A stretch of 64,000 nt of DNA, from assembly GCA_016218815.1 (NCBI GenBank), contig JACRCX010000159.1, positions 60,245-124,244 of the forward strand, given 5' to 3'. Below are positions 8,449-16,688 of this stretch, one piece after another. This DNA is from Deltaproteobacteria bacterium. Lineage in GTDB: Bacteria > Myxococcota_A > Polyangia > DRWM01 > JAAZOP01. The notes below the pieces were generated by a model, which was not told where the DNA came from, searched no databases, and worked only from the letters and a program-made list of their open reading frames with translations. The position numbers and the translations under genes are program-made. Positions within the stretch are counted from its first letter, which is position 1. Each line of letters begins with the position of its first letter.

Positions 8449-11400
8449 CCCCTGCCCTCCCCCGGACCCGGGGCAATCGCCCCGTTCGGACACATCTGCG
8501 CGCAGACGCTGCAGTCATTGCAGGATGTCGCATCGATCGTCGCCTTGCCCTCGCTCACCACGATTGCCGGGCAGGCGAGCGTCTCCACGCACGCCAGGCA
8601 GTGCCCGCACATCCCGCAGGCCAGACAGCGCGCCGCCTCCGCCTGCGCGAGGTCCGGAGCGTCGCCCTCCCGAACCCGCGGCTGCCGGGCCACGCGCCCC
8701 GGCTCAGGCACTTGCCACGGGTCGCCGCTTCGCACGGCGGGCAAATCGAGTGGGGACGCGGCGGCGCCGCGCAGGAACACGTCGATGCCCCACGCGGCCC
8801 GCTTGCCGGCCGCGATCGCGTCGATCACCGTCCACGGCCCGCTCACGGCGTCGCCTCCGGCGAAGACGCCGGCATGCTTGGTGGCCAGGGTCGTCGCGTC
8901 GGCCTGGATGCGACCTGCCGCGTCGATCGGGAGACCCAGCACTTCCGCCGGCCCCGGGTGGCCTTCCTGACCGACCGCGAGCACGACAACGTCGGCGTCG
9001 AGCACCAGTTCCTCGCCGGGGACTGGCACCGGACGCGCCCGACCCGAGCCGTCCGGCTCGGCCAGCCGCATGCGCGCGCAGCGCAGGCCGACGACGCGGC
9101 CCGCGTCCCGGAGCACCTCGAGCGGCCCCGCCAGGAACTCGAACCGCGCGCCCTCGCGCTCCGCGGCCTCGCGCTCCCCAGGTTCGGCGGGCATCTCGGC
9201 CGCGGTGCGCCTGTAGGCCACGACCACCGAACGGGCCCCCTGGCGCAGCGCCGTGCGCCCGGCGTCGATCGCGGCGTTCCCGCCGCCGGCGACCACGACC
9301 CGCGCGCCGGCCAGGAGCCGCACGTCCCACGCCGCGCTTCCGGAGGGCGGCGTGGCGTCCGCGGCCGCGGCGAGCAGGTCGAGCGAGTCGACGACGCCCT
9401 CCCCTTCCTCGCCCGGCACGGCGAGACGCCGCGTGCGCCCGGCGCCCGTGGCCAGGAAGAGCGCGTCGAACCGATCCGGTCCGGTGAGCAGTCCGGCCGC
9501 CTCGAGGTCCCGCCCCAGCTCCGTCCCCATCCGCAGGTCGACGCCCATGCGCCGGATGACCTCGATCTCGTGGCGGAGCACCTCGCGCGGCAGGCGATGG
9601 GCGGGGATGGCCGAGGCCATCAAGCCTCCCGGCTCGCGCGCCCGGTCGAACACGGTCACGGCGTGGCCCCGGAGCCGCAGCTCGTACGCGCACTGCAGCC
9701 CCGCGGGGCCGGCGCCCACGACGGCGACACGTTTGCCGGTCGGCGGCACGGCGGCCGCGCGGGCCAGGAGGTAGTGTTTCTCGGGCGGGTCGTCGGTGCC
9801 GGCGGCGTGCCGCTTGAGCGCGAGGATGGCCAGCGGGTCGTCGAGCTTCGCGCGCACGCAGGCGGTCTCGCAGGGATGGTGGCAGACGTGTCCGAGCGTC
9901 CCCGGGAAGGCGACGCGCTCGCGGATCAGCTCCAGCGCGGCGCGCGGCCGTCCGGTCGCGACGTGCGTGACGTAGCCCATGGCGCAGATGCCCGCGGGGC
10001 ACGCCGCGGTGCAGGGCGGCGTCGCCGGGACGGCGGGACGGGTGCGCGCGGCGGACGAGCCGAACAGCTCCAGCCGGCGGGCGGAGCGGAACACCTTCGC
10101 GGCGGCGTCGAGCGGCACGGCGCACGGGCTGCGATCCGCGGTGGTGCCGCAGGTGCAGCAGTCGCCTGCAACGACCTGGAACGGCGCCTTCGCCACCGTC
10201 CCCGGCGGCGGTTCGGGGTGCAGCCGGCACGGGGCGCGGAACAGGACGACCGCGACGCCGTCGTGCGCGATCGCGCGGCGCAATCCGTCCACGGCGCCGG
10301 CGGTGTCGAGCGGGTCGAGGATCTCGAGGTGGGTGACGCCGCAGGCGCGGACGAGGTCCTCGATCTTCGCGTGGCGGAAGGTGCGGCCGGCGCGCTGGGC
10401 GGTGCCGGGATGGGGCTGGTGGCCGGTCATGGCGGTGGTGAGGTTGTCGAGGATGACGACGACCTGGCGGTAGCCGCCGTGGACGGCGTTGAGCAGGCCG
10501 GTGATGCCCGAGTGGAAGAACGTCGAGTCGCCGATGTAGGCGAAGACGGGCTGGTCGGTCTGGCGCGAGAGCGACGAGGCCAGGTTGATCGCGCCGCCCA
10601 TGCAGATCAGGTGATCGGCCTGGTGGAACGGCGGGCCGTAGCCGAGCGTGTAGCAGCCGATGTCGTTCTCGAAGATCGCGTGATCGCGGGTCGCGACCTT
10701 GGCGGCGTAGAACGCGGCGCGGTGGACGCAGCCCGCGCAGAGCACGGGCGGTCGCGGTGGGACGACGAGGGCAGGCTGTGCGGGAGGAGGAGGAGGGGTC
10801 CAGGCCGCGCCCGTCAGGGCGGCCACGGCCCCGGTCATCAGCGCGGGGTTGAACTCGCCCATGCGCGGCAGGTGGCCCGAGCGCTTGCCCAGCACCTGGG
10901 GCCGGCGCCGCGCGCGGAACGCCGCCAACTCGACCTCGTGCTCCAGAAACGGCTCCAGCTCCTCCGCCACGAGGATCCGCCGCTTCCAGCGCAGGAACCG
11001 GCCGAGCATCTTTTCCGGCACGGGCCAGGTCATCCCGAGACGCAGCACGGCGACCTGATCGGCCACACCGAGCGCGGAGAGCGCGTCGAGGGCGTAGGCG
11101 TGGGCGATGCCCGAGGCGACGATGCCGACGGAGCCTTCGCCGGCGGCGACGTTGAACGGCGAGTCTTCCGAGATGCGGGCCGCCCGCGCCATCGCCTCGA
11201 AGTGCCGCCGGCGGTTGGCCGGCGCGTTGGCGGGCATGTTCACGAAGCGGCGCGGGTCCCGGACGATGGCGGCAGGGGGAGGACGGATCGGCAGGATGTC
11301 GCCGAGCGTCACGGGGCCGCGCATGTGGGCCAGCCGGGTCGTGATGCGGAGGATCACCGGCAGCCCGACTTCCTCCGAGAGATCGAAGGCGGCGCGCGCC

Positions 11401-11855
11401 ATCCGTCGCGCGTCCTCGGGCGAGGCCGGCTCGAGCACCGGGACGTCGGCCAGGCGGCCGTAGTGCCTCGTGTCCTGTTCCGTCTGGCTGGAGTGCTGGG
11501 AGGGGTCGTCGGCGACGACGAGCACGAACCCGCCGATGACGCCGACCGCGCCCAGCGTGAGGAACGGGTCGGCCGCGACGTTGAGCCCGACCTGCTTCAT
11601 CGCCGACAGCGCGCGGCGCCCGCCCCAGGCGGCGCCCGCGGCCACCTCGATCGCGACCTTCTCGTTGGTCGAGTACTCGAAGTGGTGTCCCCGCTCCGCG
11701 GCGGTCCTGGCGAGCGCCTCGGAGACCTCGGTCGAGGGCGTGCCGGGATACGATGCGACGACGGCGACGCCCGCCTCGATCGCGCCGCGCGCAATGGCCT
11801 CGTTCGCCAGCATCAGGCGACGTTCCCCCACGGCCTGGTCGAGCAGCGGGTGCAT
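8445..11855 (-). CDS. iorA: Fused indolepyruvate oxidoreductase alpha subunit / GltD-type FAD-NAD(P) oxidoreductase
   Basis: 1136 aa, nearly twice a normal IorA. Residues about 1-560 are IorA: transketolase-like pyrimidine domain, core domain and TPP-binding segment GDSTFFHSG...MTGHQ. Residues about 570-640 are Cys-rich (CTAACP, CHHPCETAC), as in the N-terminal Fe-S domain of glutamate synthase small subunits. About 650-1020 is a GltD-like flavoprotein with two dinucleotide folds (VAVVGAGPAG; VVVAGGGNAA) and a terminal FAD motif GVFAGGDAV. About 1070-1132 is a ferredoxin-like tail with a Cys-rich run and CNDCSVCAQMCP. This suggests that electrons from 2-oxoacid oxidation can be passed intramolecularly to NAD(P)+ or the reverse; that is inference. 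No strong ribosome-binding site before ATG 11855. Confidence 0.88.
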   Translation of the reverse strand: MHPLLDQAVGERRLMLANEAIARGAIEAGVAVVASYPGTPSTEVSEALARTAAERGHHFEYSTNEKVAIEVAAGAAWGGRRALSAMKQVGLNVAADPFLTLGAVGVIGGFVLVVADDPSQHSSQTEQDTRHYGRLADVPVLEPASPEDARRMARAAFDLSEEVGLPVILRITTRLAHMRGPVTLGDILPIRPPPAAIVRDPRRFVNMPANAPANRRRHFEAMARAARISEDSPFNVAAGEGSVGIVASGIAHAYALDALSALGVADQVAVLRLGMTWPVPEKMLGRFLRWKRRILVAEELEPFLEHEVELAAFRARRRPQVLGKRSGHLPRMGEFNPALMTGAVAALTGAAWTPPPPPAQPALVVPPRPPVLCAGCVHRAAFYAAKVATRDHAIFENDIGCYTLGYGPPFHQADHLICMGGAINLASSLSRQTDQPVFAYIGDSTFFHSGITGLLNAVHGGYRQVVVILDNLTTAMTGHQPHPGTAQRAGRTFRHAKIEDLVRACGVTHLEILDPLDTAGAVDGLRRAIAHDGVAVVLFRAPCRLHPEPPPGTVAKAPFQVVAGDCCTCGTTADRSPCAVPLDAAAKVFRSARRLELFGSSAARTRPAVPATPPCTAACPAGICAMGYVTHVATGRPRAALELIRERVAFPGTLGHVCHHPCETACVRAKLDDPLAILALKRHAAGTDDPPEKHYLLARAAAVPPTGKRVAVVGAGPAGLQCAYELRLRGHAVTVFDRAREPGGLMASAIPAHRLPREVLRHEIEVIRRMGVDLRMGTELGRDLEAAGLLTGPDRFDALFLATGAGRTRRLAVPGEEGEGVVDSLDLLAAAADATPPSGSAAWDVRLLAGARVVVAGGGNAAIDAGRTALRQGARSVVVAYRRTAAEMPAEPGEREAAEREGARFEFLAGPLEVLRDAGRVVGLRCARMRLAEPDGSGRARPVPVPGEELVLDADVVVLAVGQEGHPGPAEVLGLPIDAAGRIQADATTLATKHAGVFAGGDAVSGPWTVIDAIAAGKRAAWGIDVFLRGAAASPLDLPAVRSGDPWQVPEPGRVARQPRVREGDAPDLAQAEAARCLACGMCGHCLACVETLACPAIVVSEGKATIDATSCNDCSVCAQMCPNGAIAPGPGEGRG

Positions 11856-11894
11856 CCGGGGCTGGAAACTGGCCTACATCCGGGCGCAAGGCAA

Positions 11895-11983
11895 GGGGGA
11901 AATGGGGATCGGGGGAAGGGGACAAGAGGGGGTCGGGGGCTGGGGGTCGGGGGTCGGCAGAACGGGGAGCCGGGGAGAAGGGG
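11895..11983. repeat. G-rich dispersed repeat, copy 1
   Basis: Runs of four or five G separated by 1-4 bases (GGGGGAAGGGGACAAGAGGG followed by GGGGGCTGGGGG-type units and GTCGGCAGAA) fill the gap between iorA and tdk. A clearly related sequence on the opposite strand lies at 36450-36510, in both cases directly at the end of a gene. It could form G-quadruplexes. Confidence 0.7.
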
Positions 11984-11984
11984 G

Positions 11985-12608
11985 CTAACGAGTGGAGGAG
12001 AAGGCGTCGGTGTCGTCGAGGGGCATGGCGATCTGGCGGGGGGCGTCGGGTTCGAAGCAGCGGCGGCAGCGCGCCTCGTACTTCCCTTCGGCCCCGACGA
12101 CGATGCGCTCGTCGGAGGCGATGAGCCGCTGCGAGCGGTTGGCGGGGGCGCCGCAGCGGGCACAGACGGCGAGGGTCTTGGTGACATATTCGGCGACGGC
12201 CAGGAGCTGGGGCACGGGTTCGAAGGGGCGGCCGAGGTAGTCCTGGTCGAGGCCGGCGACGATCACGCGTTTGCCGAGGTTGGCGAGTTTTTCGCAGACG
12301 TCCACGACGTCTCGTCCGAAGAACTGGATCTCGTCGATCGCCACGACCTCGGTCCGGTCGGCCACGTGCTTGAGGATGTCTTCCGCCTTGGCGACCATTT
12401 CAGCGGGCACGCTCATGTCGGAGTGGCTGACGATCTGGTCGCGGCGGTAGCGGTCGTCGAGCTGCGGCTTGAAGACCTGCACGCGCTGGCGGGCGATCTG
12501 GGCGCGGCGCACGCGGCGGATCAACTCCTCGCTCTTGCCGCTGAACATGCTGCCGCAGATGACCTCGATCGACCCGAGCCCGCGCACGAATCCGTGGAAG
12601 TCCGACAT
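11985..12608 (-). CDS. tdk: Thymidine kinase
   Basis: 207 aa, typical of type II (TK1-like) thymidine kinases. It phosphorylates thymidine to dTMP in the pyrimidine salvage pathway. Seen: P-loop GSMFSGKSEE (residues 17-26), the catalytic/Walker B region IDEIQFF, the lasso-like GLDQDYLGRPF, and a C-terminal structural zinc site formed by CARCG and CRRC. ATG 12608 has AGGAGG about 9 nt upstream; a longer in-frame extension to 12698 lacks one. The gene ends in a G-rich repeat separating it from iorA. Apparently its own transcription unit. Confidence 0.95.
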   Translation of the reverse strand: MSDFHGFVRGLGSIEVICGSMFSGKSEELIRRVRRAQIARQRVQVFKPQLDDRYRRDQIVSHSDMSVPAEMVAKAEDILKHVADRTEVVAIDEIQFFGRDVVDVCEKLANLGKRVIVAGLDQDYLGRPFEPVPQLLAVAEYVTKTLAVCARCGAPANRSQRLIASDERIVVGAEGKYEARCRRCFEPDAPRQIAMPLDDTDAFSSTR

Positions 12609-12695
12609 CCCCGTCGCCCCTCCTGGCCGGCGGGTCGAGCCTAGCGGATTGGGAGGGCGCGGAGAAGGGGGGGAGGGCGCGGAGATCCGACTTAC

Positions 12696-12733
12696 CACTG
12701 AGACGCTGAGGGCGCTGAGACGAACGCTGAGAA
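12696..12733. repeat. GACGCTGAG-type short phased repeat
   Basis: Tandem, imperfect units of the form ACGCTGAGRG upstream of tdk. Single array in this window; not coding. Confidence 0.5.
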
Positions 12734-12760
12734 GACAAGGGGCAGGTCAACCGACCGTCG

Positions 12761-12829
12761 CTCTGCCGCACTGCCGCTCGACCGCTCTACCGCTCGACCG
12801 CTCTGCCGCTCGACCGCTCGACCGCTCGC
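12761..12829. repeat. 8-bp tandem repeat overlapping a stop codon
   Basis: About eight copies of CCGCTC(G/T)A units. The array covers the 3' end of the adjacent lipoprotein gene, so its last ~14 residues (a GRAVERSS-type sequence) are repeat-encoded. Confidence 0.75.
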
Positions 12830-13884
12830 CCCCCCGCCACCCACCCCGTCACGTCGCCCCACGGGGTCGGCAGGAGTACCCACGCGCCGGGCGACGGGCG
12901 GTCTTCGAGCATCCGCAGCCGGACGTCGGCGAAGCAGAACGCCAGGACGTCGCCGTCCGGCGCCGTTCGCACCTCCGTTCCCGCCGGGAGCGCGACGCGT
13001 GCCTCGCCGTCCTCGCCCTCCCCCTCCGAGGTGGGTTCCGCGGGCGCCGGCGGCGACGGGGACGCGAGTGCCTCGGCGGCGGCCAGGCGGTCGGCGCGCA
13101 CCCAACCGCGCACGAGCAGCGTGGGTGAGGGATACAGCACCTCGCGCCAACCGTCCTGTTCCGCGCCGAGGCTCTTGACCCGCACGTGCGCGCCGGCGTC
13201 GGGCCGCAGCACGGCGAGCTCCGCGCCGTAGGGGCGGTCGTGAACGGTCGTTCCCGGCGACGGCTCGAGGTCCGCGATCTCGAACGCCACGTTGAAATCG
13301 TGCCGCTCGTACACGCGACCGACCCGCGTCTCCAGCGCCCAGCCGCCGGCCCGCACGGCCGGCGTGTCCACGTCGAACAGCACCCAGCCATCCTTGCGCT
13401 CGACGACGACGGCCGGCCCGCCGGGCGCGAGCTGGACGCTCGGCCCATCGCCCGCGACCGGCTCGTCCGGAGCGGGGCAGAGCACGACCCGCTCGGTCGG
13501 GACCGCCATCAGGTCGCCGGGGAGGACCCACAGCGCGACGCGCACGCCCGCGCCCTCGACGACGACGCGCACGCCCTCCGACCGCTCCTCGGCCACGAGC
13601 ACCTCGAACGGAGGCTTCGGCGAGCCGGCGCCCGACGGTTCGCGCCACGGCTCGTCGAAGGACGCCTTCCACTCGCGGGCGCGGCCGAGCACCGCGCGGC
13701 GCGGGTGTACCGGCGTGAACCCGTCGTGGAGGGCGCGCGGATCGGGTCCGGTCGCGACGATCGAGATGGCCGGACCACCGGGGGCCGGCTCGACAGGCGC
13801 CGCACCGCGACCCGGCAAGCAACCCGCGAGCACCGCGGCCGCCGCCGCGATCACCGCACGCCATGTCGTCCGGCGTCCGCGCAC
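12787..13884 (-). CDS. Lipoprotein with SH3-like segments
   Basis: 365 aa from GTG 13884, chosen because GGAGGAGG is 6 nt upstream and the codons beyond it lack signal-peptide character. Lipobox LAGC near residue 20, then about 330 residues rich in beta-strand patterns, including segments such as GWREVLYPSPTLLVRGWVRADRL... and AGTEVRTAPDGD...WVLLPTPWGDVTGWV that resemble bacterial SH3 domains (ligand binding, often peptidoglycan). Function otherwise unknown. The extreme C-terminus reads into an 8-bp tandem repeat, which suggests that the original stop was lost or the repeat invaded the gene end. Divergent from the 14130 lipoprotein. Confidence 0.8.
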   Translation of the reverse strand: MRGRRTTWRAVIAAAAAVLAGCLPGRGAAPVEPAPGGPAISIVATGPDPRALHDGFTPVHPRRAVLGRAREWKASFDEPWREPSGAGSPKPPFEVLVAEERSEGVRVVVEGAGVRVALWVLPGDLMAVPTERVVLCPAPDEPVAGDGPSVQLAPGGPAVVVERKDGWVLFDVDTPAVRAGGWALETRVGRVYERHDFNVAFEIADLEPSPGTTVHDRPYGAELAVLRPDAGAHVRVKSLGAEQDGWREVLYPSPTLLVRGWVRADRLAAAEALASPSPPAPAEPTSEGEGEDGEARVALPAGTEVRTAPDGDVLAFCFADVRLRMLEDRPSPGAWVLLPTPWGDVTGWVAGGRAVERSSGRAVER

Positions 13885-14009
13885 GGCCCTCCTCCGCCAC
13901 CCGACGGGCACACCGTAGGCCCGTCGGCCGTGCGGGGTCAACGCTGTGACGTCTGGGCCGTCGCGTGTGCCGGAGGCGGGAGCTGCGGCCACGAGATCGG
14001 CCCTCGCCG

Positions 14010-14038
14010 TTGCCTGCAATGCGCCTGGATGCTAGCCT
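14010..14038 (+). promoter_or_regulatory. Candidate sigma70-type promoter
   Basis: TTGCCT, 17-bp spacer, TAGCCT in the 245-bp divergent region, about 90 bp before the ATG at 14130. Confidence 0.35.
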
Positions 14039-14129
14039 GCGCCACCGCGACGACAGAGCGAGCCGCGCGCTCGGCCCGACGCAATTCGGGATCGCGTGAC
14101 CTGCACTCCGGGGGTGGGGAGGATCTTCG

Positions 14130-16340
14130 ATGCCTTCGATCGGCCTGCGGCGGGCGGCGTACGTGTTGTCGGTGACACTTCTGTCCGTCTGTGCCTGCGG
14201 TCCCGGCGGAGGCGCCGGCGACGGCGGGACGGGCGGGGCGTGCGACCGCCTCGCGTCCGTCTCCTGGGAGGACGGCGACGTCTTCCGGGAGCTGACGCTC
14301 GTCAACTGGTACCTCACCCGGGATCGCGACCGCAGCGCGATGCTCGTGAGCACCGAGACCATGGGGGCGGTCCGCGTCCGCGTGCTCGAGGGAGGCGAGT
14401 GGACCGATGTCGGCGAGCGGCCGAGTCCCGAGCCGGGTCCGGCGTACTTCGACTACGGGACGGTGCTCGCCAACGAGGACCGCGTGCCGTTCGTTCTCGC
14501 GTCCGTCCGCGCGCCGGACGGCCTTCCGGCCGAGCCGCACGTCTACGAGTGGGACGAGGGCGGCCGGTCCGGCGCCTTTGCCGATGTGTGGCCGACCGGC
14601 CAGCATCACACGTTCGGAGGAACTGCGCTCGCGCTGCCCGGAGGTTCGTTTCTCGTCGTCCCGTCCTCGGCCGACGGACCGGGCTGGGGGCTCGAATGGA
14701 CGGGCCTGGGCGGCTGGGTCGGAAGCACCGGCTTCTCCGCGGACAACCCCCAGCTGGCGCTGGCGATCGATGGGGAGTCGGGTACGCTCTACGCCTTCCG
14801 GACCGACGCCCGCGGACGGATGAAGCTCATCAGCCGGCCGTCGGGCGGCGCCTGGGAGCCGTGGCCGTTGCTCGCGGAATGGCCCGGCACCAACCCGGCC
14901 GTCGCCCACGACGCGACCACCGATCTTCCCGTCGTGGCGTACGACCGCACGACCGGGGCGGAGAGCACCCAACTCACGGTCGTCCGCCTGACGGCCGGGA
15001 GCGACTACACGGAGTTGGACGGGCCTTACGTCGGCGGAGGCCGCCGCTACCTGCTCGAGGTTGATCCCGCGGACGGACACCCGCTCGTTCTGGTGCTGGA
15101 CGAGCCGGTGGCCGCGTATCGGTGGGATTCCGGCACCGCGTGGACCGACCTCGGGTTCCCCGTGACCGCGTCGATCGACAAGGCCGCCTGGGCGTTCGAC
15201 CTGGTCGGCGCGAAGCTCACCCTGGCGTTCACCGATCCGACGCAGTCCGACCGGGTCCGCGTCGTCCAGCGCGAAGGTGGTTCGTGGGTCGAGCGGGGTC
15301 TCGCGACCACGGCCGGCGCCGCAGGCCTGGCACTCGGGTTCGACCCCTCCGACGGATCCCCGCTCGTCGCGTCGGTCGCCGCCGGCGTGCTCCGCGTCGC
15401 TCGTTGGGGCGCCGGCGACGTCTGGACCGCGGCGCGAAGCGACGTGGCGCTGCCGGACCTTTCGCCCTTTCTCGCGGACAACGTCGGCGTCGCGCTGGGC
15501 CGGGGTCCCCGCGGGGAGATACGCTTGGTCTCGTTCCCGGGGGCGCCGGACCGCGAAGGAGACGTCGCCGCCATCGTCGACCTCGACTCGAGCCCCGGGC
15601 GATGGGCCGACCTCGGGGCCCCCGCCGACTTCGCGTTCCAGCTCTATTCGGTTCCCGTGGCGGACCCGATCGCCGCCGCCTTCGACGCCGCCGGCCGGCC
15701 GGTACTGCTCGGCTGGTCGGTGGCGTCGCCGTCTCTGTTGCGCGTGGCGCGCCACGTCGGCGGTCGGGAGTGGGAGGATCTCGGGACGATGCCCGCCGTG
15801 ATCGACCCGCCTCCGCAGCTCGTCGTCGCGAACGACGATCGGCCCTACGTCCTCGTCAACGCGGGCGGCGGCCCGCAGGACTGGCACGTTTTCGGGTGGG
15901 GGAGCGGCAACGCGTGGAGCGAGGTCTCCCTCCCCGCCGGCATGACGCCGAACCGCATCGACCGCGACTGGGAAGGCAGGCTCGTGGCCATGACCGCGCC
16001 GGGGCCGGAAGACGAGACGCGGATCCTCCAATGGAGCGATACCGAAGGACTCGTACCGTGGGTCCGCACGACGCAGGCGCCCTACTACACTTTCGGTCCG
16101 GGCAACGTCCCGTACCTGTTCCTCACCTCGATGGAGACGAGTCCCAGCGGCACGAGCTACGTGTTCCGCGTTCAAGGCTACGCCGTCCTGGGCGACGGCC
16201 CGGCCTGCGATTTCGGCTTTGCGCTGGGCGCCGGCAACACGAGCATCAACCGGCTCTCGACGCTCGCCAGCGACCGCGAGATCCTGATCGTCGCGGCAAC
16301 CGGAGGCCCGGTGGTCTCGCGCCGGTTCGTATTCCCCTAG
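14130..16340 (+). CDS. Predicted beta-propeller lipoprotein
   Basis: 736 aa. Signal peptide with lipobox SVCAC|GPGG near residue 23. The rest is a series of roughly 50-residue units with W-(T/E)-D-L-G, PVVAYD, PLVLVLDEP and RVVQREGGSW-like blades, consistent with a six- to eight-bladed propeller that reports on quantities rather than an enzyme; no catalytic motif seen. A single Cys pair occurs near the end (GPACDFGF). Likely located on the outer surface or in the periplasm. No recognised family name. Confidence 0.8.
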   Translation: MPSIGLRRAAYVLSVTLLSVCACGPGGGAGDGGTGGACDRLASVSWEDGDVFRELTLVNWYLTRDRDRSAMLVSTETMGAVRVRVLEGGEWTDVGERPSPEPGPAYFDYGTVLANEDRVPFVLASVRAPDGLPAEPHVYEWDEGGRSGAFADVWPTGQHHTFGGTALALPGGSFLVVPSSADGPGWGLEWTGLGGWVGSTGFSADNPQLALAIDGESGTLYAFRTDARGRMKLISRPSGGAWEPWPLLAEWPGTNPAVAHDATTDLPVVAYDRTTGAESTQLTVVRLTAGSDYTELDGPYVGGGRRYLLEVDPADGHPLVLVLDEPVAAYRWDSGTAWTDLGFPVTASIDKAAWAFDLVGAKLTLAFTDPTQSDRVRVVQREGGSWVERGLATTAGAAGLALGFDPSDGSPLVASVAAGVLRVARWGAGDVWTAARSDVALPDLSPFLADNVGVALGRGPRGEIRLVSFPGAPDREGDVAAIVDLDSSPGRWADLGAPADFAFQLYSVPVADPIAAAFDAAGRPVLLGWSVASPSLLRVARHVGGREWEDLGTMPAVIDPPPQLVVANDDRPYVLVNAGGGPQDWHVFGWGSGNAWSEVSLPAGMTPNRIDRDWEGRLVAMTAPGPEDETRILQWSDTEGLVPWVRTTQAPYYTFGPGNVPYLFLTSMETSPSGTSYVFRVQGYAVLGDGPACDFGFALGAGNTSINRLSTLASDREILIVAATGGPVVSRRFVFP

Positions 16341-16688
16341 CGCACCCATCGCGGCCGGCTCGGGCGGCGCGATCGACACCCCGCTCGCCGCAGCCTCGCC
16401 CGGCGCGTGCCGACCCGGAATCCGCGGCGCCGCCGATGGCCTCGCAAGGCACCTGACCAACCAGCAGGAGCCATCGCAACCGCGCGCTCGAGCTGCCGAC
16501 CCGACGTCCGCACCATCGCCGCAGGCCGCGTCGGGAACCCGAGCGGCCATCGGTCGCCTCACCCGCGCCCGGGTCGGGATGCCTAGTGGAACACTGCACG
16601 ACGCGAGTCGGCCGACCGTCCGGCCGGCTGTCCGGCGGCCGGCGCAGCCGGCGCTGCGCGCGGACGCCCGATGTGCTACCGTCCTCAC
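16341..16688. other. 348-bp intergenic stretch
   Basis: Both strands examined; no ORF with a ribosome-binding site, no RNA gene and no strong hairpin recognised. The last bases before the next gene read GCTACCGT, 8 nt before its ATG, so the downstream transcript may be nearly leaderless. Confidence 0.5.

Noticed and set aside
8130..12644. Very long open frames antisense to known genes (e.g. 8130-12644 +, 13938-18818 -, 20139-27098 +, 27102-32456 +)
   Set aside because: They are antisense or out of frame to genes with clear families and have the Arg/Pro/Ala-rich composition expected of high-GC shadow frames.
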